In this document: positions 12,056 through 22,217 of the stretch, in pieces
How the letters are laid out: the number at the start of each line of letters is the position of its first letter
Position numbering within the stretch: the stretch's first letter is position 1
Origin: Euryodendron excelsum
Lineage: Eukaryota > Streptophyta > Magnoliopsida > Ericales > Pentaphylacaceae
Length of the DNA stretch: 64,000 bases
Assembly (NCBI GenBank): GCA_033060915.1
Contig: CM065397.1
Span: 20,352,501-20,416,500 of the forward strand
Direction: 5' to 3'
The notes under the pieces: generated by a model
Database searches by the model: none
The model's input: the letters and a program-made list of their open reading frames with translations, nothing else
What the model was told of the DNA's origin: nothing
Made by a program: the position numbers and the translations under genes

Positions 12056-14375
12056 TTTCTTTACAAATCTAGTTTCTAAAACTTCTTTCAAATCCCTTGC
12101 CTAAAAAGTTCTCTTTCCCAAAAGCCCTTTTCCAAAAACTCCCTTCAAAAGTTCTACTTTCTAAAATATTCTTCAAGTTTCTCTTCTGGGAACTCCCTTC
12201 AAAAGATTTACTTTCCAAAATTCTCCTTCCTAAAAACTCTCCCTTCAAAGATCTATTTTCCAAAACCCATTTTTCTTGTAGTCCAAGTTAAGCCCTAGAG
12301 CCAATGATTAGGAAACCCTACTTTTCTTTCCTAAAACATGATTTTCAATCTTGCCTTAAAACCTAGGTTTCGAAAACTTTCTTTTTACATCAAAATCATC
12401 AATTTCCAAAATCTATTTTCTACATCAAATCATAGACTTCCAAATCTAGGATTTCTAAAACTTCCCCTTCTAATTCCATTCAGGAAACTAGATCCAATCC
12501 TTCGTTTTTGCAAATAAAATCAAATAATCTCTTTTTGGAAATAAAAATCCAATCTTTTATTTTAGGAAATGAAAATCAAATCTTTCCTAATTCAAATCTT
12601 TCCTAATCCAAATCTTTTCTAATTCCAACCTTTCCTAATTCCATACCTTTCCAAATCTTAACTTTCTAAAGTCTAAATTTTCCAATCTTTCTTAAACTCA
12701 AATATTTCCTAAACTTCAAGTGTTTCTAAAACTTAAGCTTTCAAATATTTTCCAATTTCGAACTTTCCATTCCAAATCTTTCCAAAATTTTAAACTTTCT
12801 AAATTCCAAATCTTTCTTAAATCAAACTTTTCCTAATTCAAATCTTTTCAAAAATCAACTCTTTCTTAACAAGGAGACTTTTCAAATTCGACACTCTTTT
12901 AAGTTGAAACTTTCTAAATTTAAAACTTTTCAATTTCAAAACTTTTCCTAAATTTTAAACTTTCCTAATCCAAAATTTTCTTAAAATGAAACTTTCCTAT
13001 TTTGAAACTTTCCTAAATTCAATCTTTCTTAAACTCCAATTCTCCATGTTTTCTAAATCAAATCTTTCTTAAACCTCAAGTATTTTTTAAGTCTTATCTT
13101 TCCTAAGTTTAGGTTTCTTAAAACCAAACTTTCCAAAATCAAACATTTCAAGTTCAAGTCACATTCAATTCAATTACATGCTTCAACCCTAGGTTACCCT
13201 AAGTCCTAGGATGTCTAGACCTTAATTCAACCCTAACCCTAAAGTTAGGGAGCTTCCAACTCTTCTTCAAAAATTCTTTTCTAAACTGAGATGGTTTTTC
13301 AAACTTCAATTTAAGTCAAAATGTTTTCAAATCTCAATCTTTCCAAATCAAGTCCAAGTTTTTCTTCCAAGTTCTATCCTTCCAAATCAAAATCAATTTC
13401 AAATCCTCAAGCTCAATTTCAAATCAAAGTCAATTTCAAGTTTAATTTCAAATCTTCTATTCAAAGTTCAAATCAAACTCTTTTCAAATCAAGTTTTCTA
13501 TCGGACTCTTGTTCGAACTACGACTGACCTGATTCCCGATAATGGATATATAGGCAACTCTCATGGGTGCGGTCACAATCTTTTTCAAGCTTCTATTTTT
13601 ATAACCTTTTTCAAACTTTCAATTTTACAACTTTTCTTAAGTTTCCAATTCCATAGTTATTTTCAAACTTCTAATTCCATGATCTATTTCAAGTTTCTAA
13701 TTCAAAAATCAATTTTCAAATCTCTATTTCTAATTTCTAAAACTTTCTTTCAAAATCAAACCTATCTTTTCAAATCCATTTAAAATCAAATCAATTTCTT
13801 TTTAAATCAATTTTTAAAATCAATGTCTTTTTCTTGCACTTACATATTATGCATCATGTCAAACTTCTTTCAAAGTTCTTTTGTAAAAGTGGATAGTTTT
13901 GGACATTTATTAATCAAAGACTCTAATTAGTGAACCTAAGGTGAATAGATATGTAGGTACCGTAAAGGCGGCGTAGGGTGATGGCTTAGTGCGTCTTCCT
14001 TACACGTAACCAAACTCCAAACCTAGATCACTATTTTCAAATACCAAATGGAGTTATTTTTAAAAAAGGGCTTAAATATTTTCAAAGGTTGCCAAACAAC
14101 CTATTTTCTTAAAACCCTCTCTTGAGGATATTTTCCAAAACCTTTTTCAAAATCCCTAAGTGTAATATTTGGATTGTGCTTAGTTTTAGGTGACGTAACT
14201 CACCTTAATCAAGTTAAGTGATGACTCCGAATTGTTTTCCAAAAGCCCTTTATTAAAAATCGATTTTCAATTCAAACCTAGTCGCACTTGTTCTTCTAGG
14301 AAGATGAGTTCTAATGAGAGAGTACTATGTTTTTCTCACTTGTCTTTGTCGGGTGCGAAAAATCAGGGCGCGACA
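12056..14375 (+). mobile_element. E2 5' LTR, second part
   Basis: This continues the E2 LTR from CTTTACAAATCTAGTTTCT to ..GGGCGCGACA (14375). It aligns over its whole length with 23752-24583 plus 29323-30850. It contains the conserved ATCGGACTCTTGTTCGAACTA block and the TAGGTACCG..TAGGGTGATGGCTTAGTGCGTC block. Confidence 0.85.
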
Positions 14376-14377
14376 GC

Positions 14378-14397
14378 TGATGACTCTACTGGGGACA
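14378..14397 (+). other. E2 primer-binding site
   Basis: TGATGACTCTACTGGGGACA lies two bases after the LTR end. It is the best preserved PBS of the giant-LTR family here and resembles the tRNA-Arg-type site I recall for Tat/Ogre elements. Confidence 0.7.
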
Positions 14398-15169
14398 CTT
14401 AGAGGGTTAGACCAATATTATGTCTCTTCACCCTCACCCATTTGGAGTCTTTGATTAATTTGCCCGATTCTATCCACTTCAAACTTTCAAAATCAAGTTT
14501 TTCCAAGATTGTTTTCAAAAAAAAAAAAAAAAACAACATGTCATTGTTTGCACTCTACTCATATTTATTCTATCTTGCATTAAGTTTTTCATTCAAGTAT
14601 TGACTTTTGCATATTTATTTTTATAGGTGGACCCTTCTTCACAAATTATTTCGTGTTATATTAACTGTTGTGTATGAATAAATGTATGGATTGGACAAAA
14701 TGGATAGGAGTTGTTGGGCTCTTTCCTCTAATTTTTAAAAATCACACACGCACTGCACGTGTACTTACATTCTTTACCCTGATATGTCCCTTCTAGTTAG
14801 AAGGGGAAACGGTATATTGGTTATGGGCAAAATGCTGTGTTAGTTTCTTCACCTACGGTCTCTTGATTTTTCCTCCGCTTGGATCACCAACCGATCATGG
14901 TACCACCTCAGGGAGTGGGCCTAGGTTTGAAGATCTAGAAACCGAGCCTTTTTAGGACACATTAGTAAACCCTCAACCTCATGCTCATATAGACACCATG
15001 CATAGCCAAACCTTTGCCGAATTTAAGACACGCGCACTATTTCAAAACCATGGGGAAAGGGCGACTGCTTTATATTTTCCTTTATTCTTGTTTATTCTTA
15101 TTGTTATAATGACTGTACTCTTACTGTTATAATGCAAGTATAACTGCTCATGTATCCATGTTGACTTTA
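14398..15169 (+). mobile_element. E2 leader, non-coding
   Basis: Homologous to E1 3977-4740. It includes an A17 run at about 14518 and the GGTGGACCCTT and CTGCACGTGTACTTACAT blocks. No ORF of interest. Confidence 0.75.
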
Positions 15170-16350
15170 CAAATGCATTGTCTCTCTCTTTACTCTATGC
15201 ATCCATGTTCATGCGTTCCATATTCCATGTCAAGACAAGAGTTCGAAAGTAACTCAAGTCACTACATCTCCATGCATATGATCAACCCAAAGAGAGTGAC
15301 ACCAAGTTCGCTCTCCATTGTATTAAACATACCAAAACCCTAAGGATTCCCACATAAATCTAAGGACTCATTGCATGCATTTCAAGTCATTCCATAAGAG
15401 GGGCTCCAATCCCTCTATGCTCACAGAGATAGGATTGCCAAGAAGACAAGGGCCAATCAATCAACAAAGTCTCTCAGCGACCTCCTTGACATCAAATCTA
15501 AAGAAGGCGAATTCGAAGACTCAAGAGTAGTTTAGGATTTCATATGTAAAATTAGATAGGTAGAAGGCTAAAGGAAAATGTTTCTTTTTTCCCCTATTAA
15601 AGTGTATTATGTTTCCTCTTGTATTCTAAATTCAAAGCTCCATGTATACTTTTACTTTTTGTAATTAAATGTATGAGTGAACGAATGTTCCCACCCGACG
15701 GTAAGGTATTTACATACAGGGGCAAAACCCCTATCTTCGAAAATGAGCCAAATACATCATGTTAGCCCCCTCTGAAGTAGGGGCACCCCTAGGATATGTA
15801 TTAGATAAAATTTTCAAATCAAGGCACAAACTTCTCTTTTATTTCTTATCTTTTATCCTCCCCCTCCTCATGTTCAAGTAGCAAGAGAACCAAAGACAGA
15901 AGCAAGACAAGAAGGGGGTTTTTCTAAACCATTCATTTATTATCATCATACTACTCACATGTTCACTTCTGTCATGCTCATGCATCCATATCCATTTCGA
16001 GACAAGAGTTTCAAAGTAACTCAAGTCATTGCATTTTCATGTATTTAATCAACTGTAGAGAGAAAGGACCAATCCAATCTCATGTTAATCAAACCTACCA
16101 AAACTCCTAAGGGTTCATCAACCCTAAGGATTCATGGCATGTATAGAACCATGTCTCAAGAGGGGCCCAAATCCCCCTATGTTTGCGGAGGCGGGATTGC
16201 CCAAATAGGGAATCATCAACCAGCCCATGCCAAAGAGGTATTGTATTGCGTGATAAGAGCAAAATCTCACCTCTAAATGGACTTGTCATCATGCCTAGAT
16301 TCCCTTAAAGAAGGGACCCCCATAGGATATGCATCACATAGAACCTCCAT
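15170..16350 (+). repeat. About 0.77-kb direct duplication in E2 leader
   Basis: The block GACAAGAGTT..AAAGTAACTCAAGTCA..ATCAACCC at 15234 recurs at 16001 (offset 767). Downstream, the GAGGGGCTCCAATCCC..GATTGCCAAG block near 15400 recurs near 16160. E1 has a single copy, split at 4790-4927 and 30851-31250. The duplication is therefore specific to E2. Confidence 0.65.
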
Positions 16351-18430
16351 CTCCACATGCTGATTGCGTTCTGTTTTTCTTTTTCTTTTTTTTTAGGTCA
16401 AAGAGCATAACCAAATTCATGGAATCCCTCTAGCACCCCGCCTGATTCAAACTTATGGAAGGATGAACCTAGTTAGTAGAAGAGGCAGAACCTACATCAA
16501 GGAGTAAGAAGAACTAACCATCCATCTACAAGACGTTACCTCCACGCCATGCCGTGACAATCACCATCCATGTAGAGGAGAACTTTAAGCAGAGGAGGAC
16601 TTCACCATTTGCGAAGTCTTGTCAGACCCGTGCATTGCAACAACATAATCCTCTAACTTCGAAATGCATGCCAAATGCCGTGAACTCGCCCTCCGTTAAT
16701 GCACCCGCTAAATGAGGCACCAAGGAGGTTGGCGTAGTCCCAAAACCCTATTAAGGGTTCTCACCAAAAGGCCCATAAGAAAATGGAGGTTTTCAAAAAA
16801 TTCATCTGTTTCCTTTTTATCTGTCTATTTCTTGCATATCTTATTTAAATAAACCACATGCCATGCATTCATGATTTGAAATGAAAAAGAGGAAGTTTCC
16901 AGTTTATCTCCCTTCGTCTCATACTCTCGTGGACAATTGTTGCGTTTAAGGATTCTTCCCCATTTGATAAATGACTCGACTTGAAGGATGAGATAGCATG
17001 GGCAACTCATTTAAAGGGGATTAAAACCTTCGAGAGACAAAGAGAGAATGAGAGATAGGAAGAAGATAGTCTCAACAAAGAGGTGTAGATTTTATTGAAG
17101 AGGCGACACTCGAATGATATCCTGGCTAAGCGAAGGGCAGCCAAGTCCTCAAAATGATGAGAAACCATTATTCTATTTATCCAAAAAGAAATAAACACCA
17201 CCCTTTGTTCAACCCACTAGAGCCATACATAATTTCTTTTCAGATATCCCCAGACTAATAACCATCCCCCACGCTGGGGTAAGCACATAGTAGTTGATTC
17301 GATAGAATATATAGGGGTTTACAGGCAGAAACACATCATCTCTAGGAACATTATCTAAATTTGTATAAAGGCTTTATGGACTAAGCAATTCAATTTGAAA
17401 TGATGAAAGGCCTTCAATTTTGCTACCATACACAAAAAATTCCTTTGCAAAACCTACTTAAGCCAGTTATAATTTCTTAAGAAAACCGACCCGATGATTA
17501 CCACCCACACTGGATTAAGGCAAAAGTCATAAGCAAGAACTAATGAGCAATGATGAAAAGGGTGCTTTCCAAGGAGATATAATGAGCAACAATGAAAATG
17601 GTAATTTTCAAGAAGTTATGACGTCAAAGGCGTCTCTAGTAAAGAAGATATTGTTATCCTAAAATATAAATGACAAAGTTGGCATCTCTAAAAGTTAACT
17701 TAGAAACAAATATCGTGATGAAAAAATTCTAAATCAGAAGGCAGAGAATGATCTAGAAGAACAACAAGAGTATGAAGGAAAGAAGAAAGCAACGAATGGA
17801 AGTTAAGTTACCAGAGGTAATCATTAGTCTTTCGAAACCTCACAAGTGATAATTTTGAGTCTTTATACCCTTTCATTCATAAACCTCTTAACCTAGCCTA
17901 CGTTATGATCTAAATTAAAGTCCTCTCTGATAAAAAAGAATTGCTTAGTCTAAATAAGCTTGAACAATGCCAAGACAAGTAGGGATGAAAAAGGGGAACT
18001 GGGAAGGAATGTAGGGGCAATCTCCTGTTCCAAAGTGTGCTCCGATGGTTCTGGCTTGAACAACCCACTAAAAGAAAATCTTTGAGCCTAAATATCCCTT
18101 TATTTTTTATAACCCGTAAACCCAGCCTGCATTACGGTCCTAAAAGAATGCTTCTCGGATTGAGGGTTTAGCTATTTATCACTCTGCAAAGAACATGCGA
18201 GTTGTTGCTCTAGTCATGGTGGCATTTTGAAAATCTGAGAGAGAAAACTAAGTGAAGTCAGAAAAATCCCAAATAGCAACCCTGTAGAAAATAGAGATAG
18301 GATAGCAAACCAAAAGGTCAAGATCCCTAGAGAATGGTGCAAATGCTATCACACCCCGACAAGAAAGGGACAAAACCAAATGGGGCAAAATCCTGGAAGG
18401 GAAACAGAATCCTGAGAGTATGGGCCCTAG
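16351..18430 (+). mobile_element. E2 internal region without recognisable gene
   Basis: 16380-16790 contains a stop-ridden stretch whose end (GAGGTTGGCGTAGTCCCAAAACCC) matches the end of the E1 gag-like region (GATGTGGGCATCATTCCAAAGCCC at about 33355). This suggests that the E2 gag is largely deleted. 16800-18430 is collinear with E1 33400-34850 (for example TTGAAGGATGAGATAGCATGGG) and shows no protein similarity I recognise. Confidence 0.6.
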
Positions 18431-18869
18431 GGCAATCCTGGGACATTATTTGTAAATAGCCTATATACATGCAGTACTAATGCATCCATGACATGTATAA
18501 CCTGTACATCCATTAAATTTCTGTGTAGTTTGTATCTATTCATGCATTCATAAAAAAGTATGGCATGTATTCAATTTCAGTCGAGTAGATGCATTCATCC
18601 AAAAGTATAACATGTAATAAATTCCATTCCTGTATGAATCTGTGCATTCATAAAAAAATAAAATAAAAAAAGTAAGACATGTAAAATAGGTCATGCATCT
18701 AATTCCATGTGCATTCATAAAAAAAAAAAAGAAAAAAAAAGAGTATAACATGCATTCACCCCTTTACTTGTCCATTTTTAGAATGGGCATAAGGAAATTT
18801 TTTTTGTACAAAAACTAACTCCATGTCTTTCTCTCTCTCTCTCAAATAGGAAACATGCAATGAGTTAAA
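18431..18869 (+). mobile_element. E2 A/T-rich spacer with short repeats
   Basis: Repeats of CATGTATTCAT / TGCATTCATAAAAAA and poly-A runs (about 18718-18740), then a CT microsatellite (18831-18844). No gene seen. Confidence 0.6.
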
Positions 18870-19736
18870 ATGCAGAAAGGAACTAAAGCCACCCCTCAGA
18901 CATCTCCAACACCGGCACACACCTTAGAAAGCTCAAATTTTCGCAGCCGACAAGAAATGGAGAATAGGGTAATGGCCCGCCCTCGACCTCCCCATTCAAA
19001 TGACTTCCCACTCGGGATACCAAGTATGTTGAAAAAGAGGAGTAACAAATAAGGGTCTGATCGTTTAAAGTTGGAATAATGAAGCACGTCCCCAAAAATG
19101 AGCATCGACCCCCTGCTAGAGTCTAGTAAGGCTCACAAGGGCCTCTCCCACAACCATAGGAGCATATGAGTGCCCCACACGAATCTTGGCAAGTAGTGCA
19201 CATAACTGATAGTCAACCAAGTCATTCCTTTGAGAAGAACACCAAGAATCTTAAGAAGAGCAAAGCCAGGGCCACCATGCGAGAGACTGACCAATCCTAA
19301 GAAGAGTGCCAATCAACTAGATGAGCTATCATGCCTATCACAAACTGAAAGTGGAAAAACAAAAACTCTACTAGAACATAAGGAAACTAGGGCAGGAGGT
19401 TAGAGGAAAAGACCACACGACGGAGCCCAAGCTGAGAAGAGACAATCGTAATGCAACCATCAGGGAAAGTAGGTCCCACAATATCAACTGAACCATCCCG
19501 AAGATCTAGGAGGAAGTCGTACTTATGGGGAGTGAGAGTAAGCTCACATTCCCTCTAAAACAGAAAAAAGATAAGTCAAGCTGCCACAAAGGAATCACTG
19601 CCTTTATGAATCTAAGGATAAACGGCACTGATAGGAGAAAAGCTATATGATCATAGGACCGACGAAAGATGTCATACTCATCTGTAGGATACCCATCATA
19701 CCAAGCTCTCACTCGGCTCAAGATCGCGTCTGCCAT
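18870..19736 (-). pseudogene. Decayed antisense gene, DUF7745/plant mobile-domain-like (E2)
   Basis: On the strand opposite to the element an ATG at 19736 starts MADAILSRVRAWYDGYPTDE, followed by a HIAFLLSV segment and, after a frameshift near 19570, ELTLTPHKYDFLLDL. Further downstream comes an ALALLFLRFLVFF segment at about 19270. I recall this order (R-x-W.., GHI-x-LL, FW.., ELTPT-x-EEY, A..L.. hydrophobic) from plant retroelement-linked proteins now called DUF7745 and related to plant mobile domains. This is a family-level memory, not a search result. Several stops and frameshifts make it a pseudogene. It sits between the E2 internal spacer and the 48-bp array, the same slot that holds a different antisense gene in E1. 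Its function is unknown. Confidence 0.5.
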
Positions 19737-20290
19737 CCTAAAAGGTAAACTAAGGTAAGAGGTATTAATATAAAGTTCAAAAGATAAGAAAAAAAAACAA
19801 AAATGAACAAGTGAAAATGAATGGCACAACTTTCAGATAAATTCTAATCAAACCAACCGAAAAGGTTTCTTACAAAAAAAAAAAAAAAAAAAAAAAAGAC
19901 TAAGTCAAACTAAATCCTTAATAATTTCTAAGGTTTTACTTCAAAAATTCTTCCTTCCAAAATTTCTATCAAGTTCTAAAGTTTTCGTTCCTAAATCATT
20001 GTCAATCTCGAAATTTTCTAAATCCAAAATTCATTTTCAAAAGAGTTCCTAAGTTCTTGCCTCATAAGTTTCTTCTAAAATTCTATTTTCCAAAATCCCC
20101 TAAGTTTTCTTTGAAAAAAAAAAAAAGTTTTCTAAAAGACCCCTCGAGTTTTTCGGGGTCTTCTTTGCCAAAAAAACCCCATCCTCAAAGGTTTTATACT
20201 TTTTCCCTTCAAAAAGATCTTTTAGAATTCTCTAACTCTTTACTTAATTTAAAAAAAAAAAAAATTTGTTTTCTACACATTTTTTCAAAA
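19737..20290 (+). mobile_element. E2 spacer between antisense gene and 48-bp array
   Basis: A/T-rich, with a poly-A run at about 19866-19888 and short repeats of TTTTCAAAAGTT. The GTTTTTCGGGGTCTTCTTTGCC block (about 20150) matches 37441 in E1. No gene seen. Confidence 0.6.
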
Positions 20291-20890
20291 GTTCAAGTTT
20301 TGAATCAAAATCAATTTTCAAGTCAAAATGAATTTTTTATACATTTTGATTTCAAAAATTCAATTTCCAAGTCAAAATGAATTTTTGATACATTTTGTCT
20401 TCAAAAATTCAATTTTCAAGTCAAAATGAATTTCCTACACATTTTGATGTAAAAAGCCAAGTTGCAAGTCAAAATGAATTTTCTACGCATGTTGATTTAA
20501 AAAGTCAAGTTTCAAGTCAAAATGAATTTTCTATACATTCTGATTTCAAAATTCAAGTTTCAACTCAAAATAAATTTTCTATACATTTTGATTTCAAAAT
20601 TCAAGTCTCAGGTCAAAATGAATTTTCTACACATTTTGATTTTAAAATTCCAGTTCCAAGTCAAAATGAATTTTCTACACATTTTGATTTTAAAATTCCA
20701 GTTTCAAGTCAAAATAAATTTTCTATACATTTTGATTTTTCAGTTTTAAATCAAAATAAATTTTCCATACATTTTGCTTTCAAAAAGATTTTCAATTTCA
20801 AGTCAAAATGAATTTCCTATACATTTTGTCTTCAAAGGTTTTTAACTTCAAGTCAAAATGAATTTTCTAAACATTTTGCCTTGAAATGTT
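20291..20890 (+). repeat. 48-bp minisatellite, about 12 copies (E2 3'UTR)
   Basis: The marker GTCAAAATG or a variant falls at 20322, 20371, 20420, 20468, 20516, 20564, 20612, 20660, 20708, 20750, 20802 and 20852. The period is thus almost constant at 48-49 bp. Each unit reads roughly TCAAGTCAAAATGAATTTTC then TACACATTTTGATTTCAAAA, with an inverted repeat TCAAAATG / CATTTTGA. Because 48 is a multiple of three, a frame stays open as 16-residue repeats (SQNEFSTHFDFKIQVS); I take that as an artefact. Arrays in the 3' untranslated region are known for Tat/Ogre elements. Confidence 0.9.
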
Positions 20891-22200
20891 AGGTTAGAGC
20901 AATTTGCTACACGTTTTATCCAAAATTTCAAAATGATTTCTAATTCAAAATCGAATTTCAAAATTAAATCTCAAAATTCTCTAATCAAAATCCATCCGAA
21001 GCTTTTTCTATTCCAATCAAGATTTTATAAAACTTCTTCCTCCAGACAATTTTCTTCATACTTAATTCTCAAGTTTTCTATCTTTCAAAATTCTCATCAA
21101 AGTTTCGAGTTTTCCAAAGTCAAAATCCATTTTCAAATCTTCCAAAATATGTTCTTATTCAAATTTTCATTTTTCAAAAGTCTTCCTAAATATTTCTTCC
21201 AATAGTTTTAGGTTCTCCCGAGTTTCTTGATGCTTTCTCTACCAGAAAGGCCTTGCCCTCGATGGTTTTATATTTTTTTCCTTCAAAAAGATTTTCCAAC
21301 TCTTTTCTGAATTTCAAAAAATTTCGGCAGAGTTCCGCTTAAAAATAGTCCCTACAACACCCACGACATCAACACAAAACACAAACCATGCACTTCACAA
21401 TATCACAATCACATAGCACCAACACCCGTGCACATTTTTCAAATTTCTAAATTTTTCAAAAAACTTGTTTTATTTTTCAACAAATCAATGGTTTTCAAAG
21501 TTATCCTAAAATTTTTCAGAATCATTTCAAATATTTTCCAAAATATTCCTGTATTTTTCTAAACACTAAACTTTAATAATTTCTCAATTTTCTCAACTAT
21601 TTTCTATATTTTTCTAAGTATTTTTTTATTTTTTAAAAATTTAAAAATTCACCGAGTTTTCAAAAAATTACAAAACTTCACACGGCTGTTAAACACATTT
21701 TTTTAAGGCACACAATATAAAAATATAGCCAGAAAACTTAATGCCCAAGGCTGTGAGAACAAACTCCCAATTCCTGCAGAAACTCTCTTCACATAATCAT
21801 GCAAACTCCCTTCAAACAGGCACCAAAATGCAAAAATAACTCACTAAAGTGTTCAAAACATATTAAAACATCAGTTTTCGCTGTTTACATGACTCAAACG
21901 GAACTCTACACATCAAAATCACCATAAAATAAAAAACGCACCTCTTGAAATTCTCCGGAAAAATCTTCTCTTTCGATGACTTTTCTGGCGATGGTGTCTA
22001 CTTCCGGCAATCCTTCATGGTTCCTAGGGAGCACTCCTTCAATGTCCAAGTCGTTTTCCTCACAAATGCTTTCGCACTCTTAGAAAATCTCACAATCCCA
22101 CGGATATTCGAACCAAATTTTTTTTTTGATTTTGAATCCAAGCTTAGTACCACTAATAGTGGTGCCAAGGCAATTTTAAGCCTAGTGCCACTAAGGTAAG
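20891..22200 (+). mobile_element. E2 3' untranslated region
   Basis: Non-coding. 21840-22080 aligns with E1 37610-37800 (CTCAAACGGA..CATCAAAAT). A hairpin block at 22141-22197 (ACCACTAATAGTGGTGCC) repeats the motif found upstream of the LTR TATA boxes. Confidence 0.7.
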
Positions 22201-22217
22201 ACAAAAAGAGGAGCAGC
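22201..22217 (+). other. E2 polypurine tract
   Basis: ACAAAAAGAGGAGCAGC directly precedes the 3' LTR start TGTAAACTCTCC. The E1 copy at 38134 is AGAAAAAGAGGGGTAGC. Confidence 0.75.

Noticed and set aside
7235..14375. One complete 7.1-kb LTR
   Set aside because: The R/U5 region occurs twice and other family LTRs are 4.6-4.7 kb. A truncated LTR inside another explains it better.
20395..20811. Open frame of 138 codons with 16-residue repeats (SQNEFSTHFDFKIQVS)
   Set aside because: It lies wholly in the 48-bp minisatellite. A unit length divisible by three keeps any frame open; the frame breaks outside the array and the homologous E1 slot has another repeat.
20291..20890. CRISPR-like array
   Set aside because: Units are directly adjacent with no unique spacers; plant sequence context; a minisatellite.
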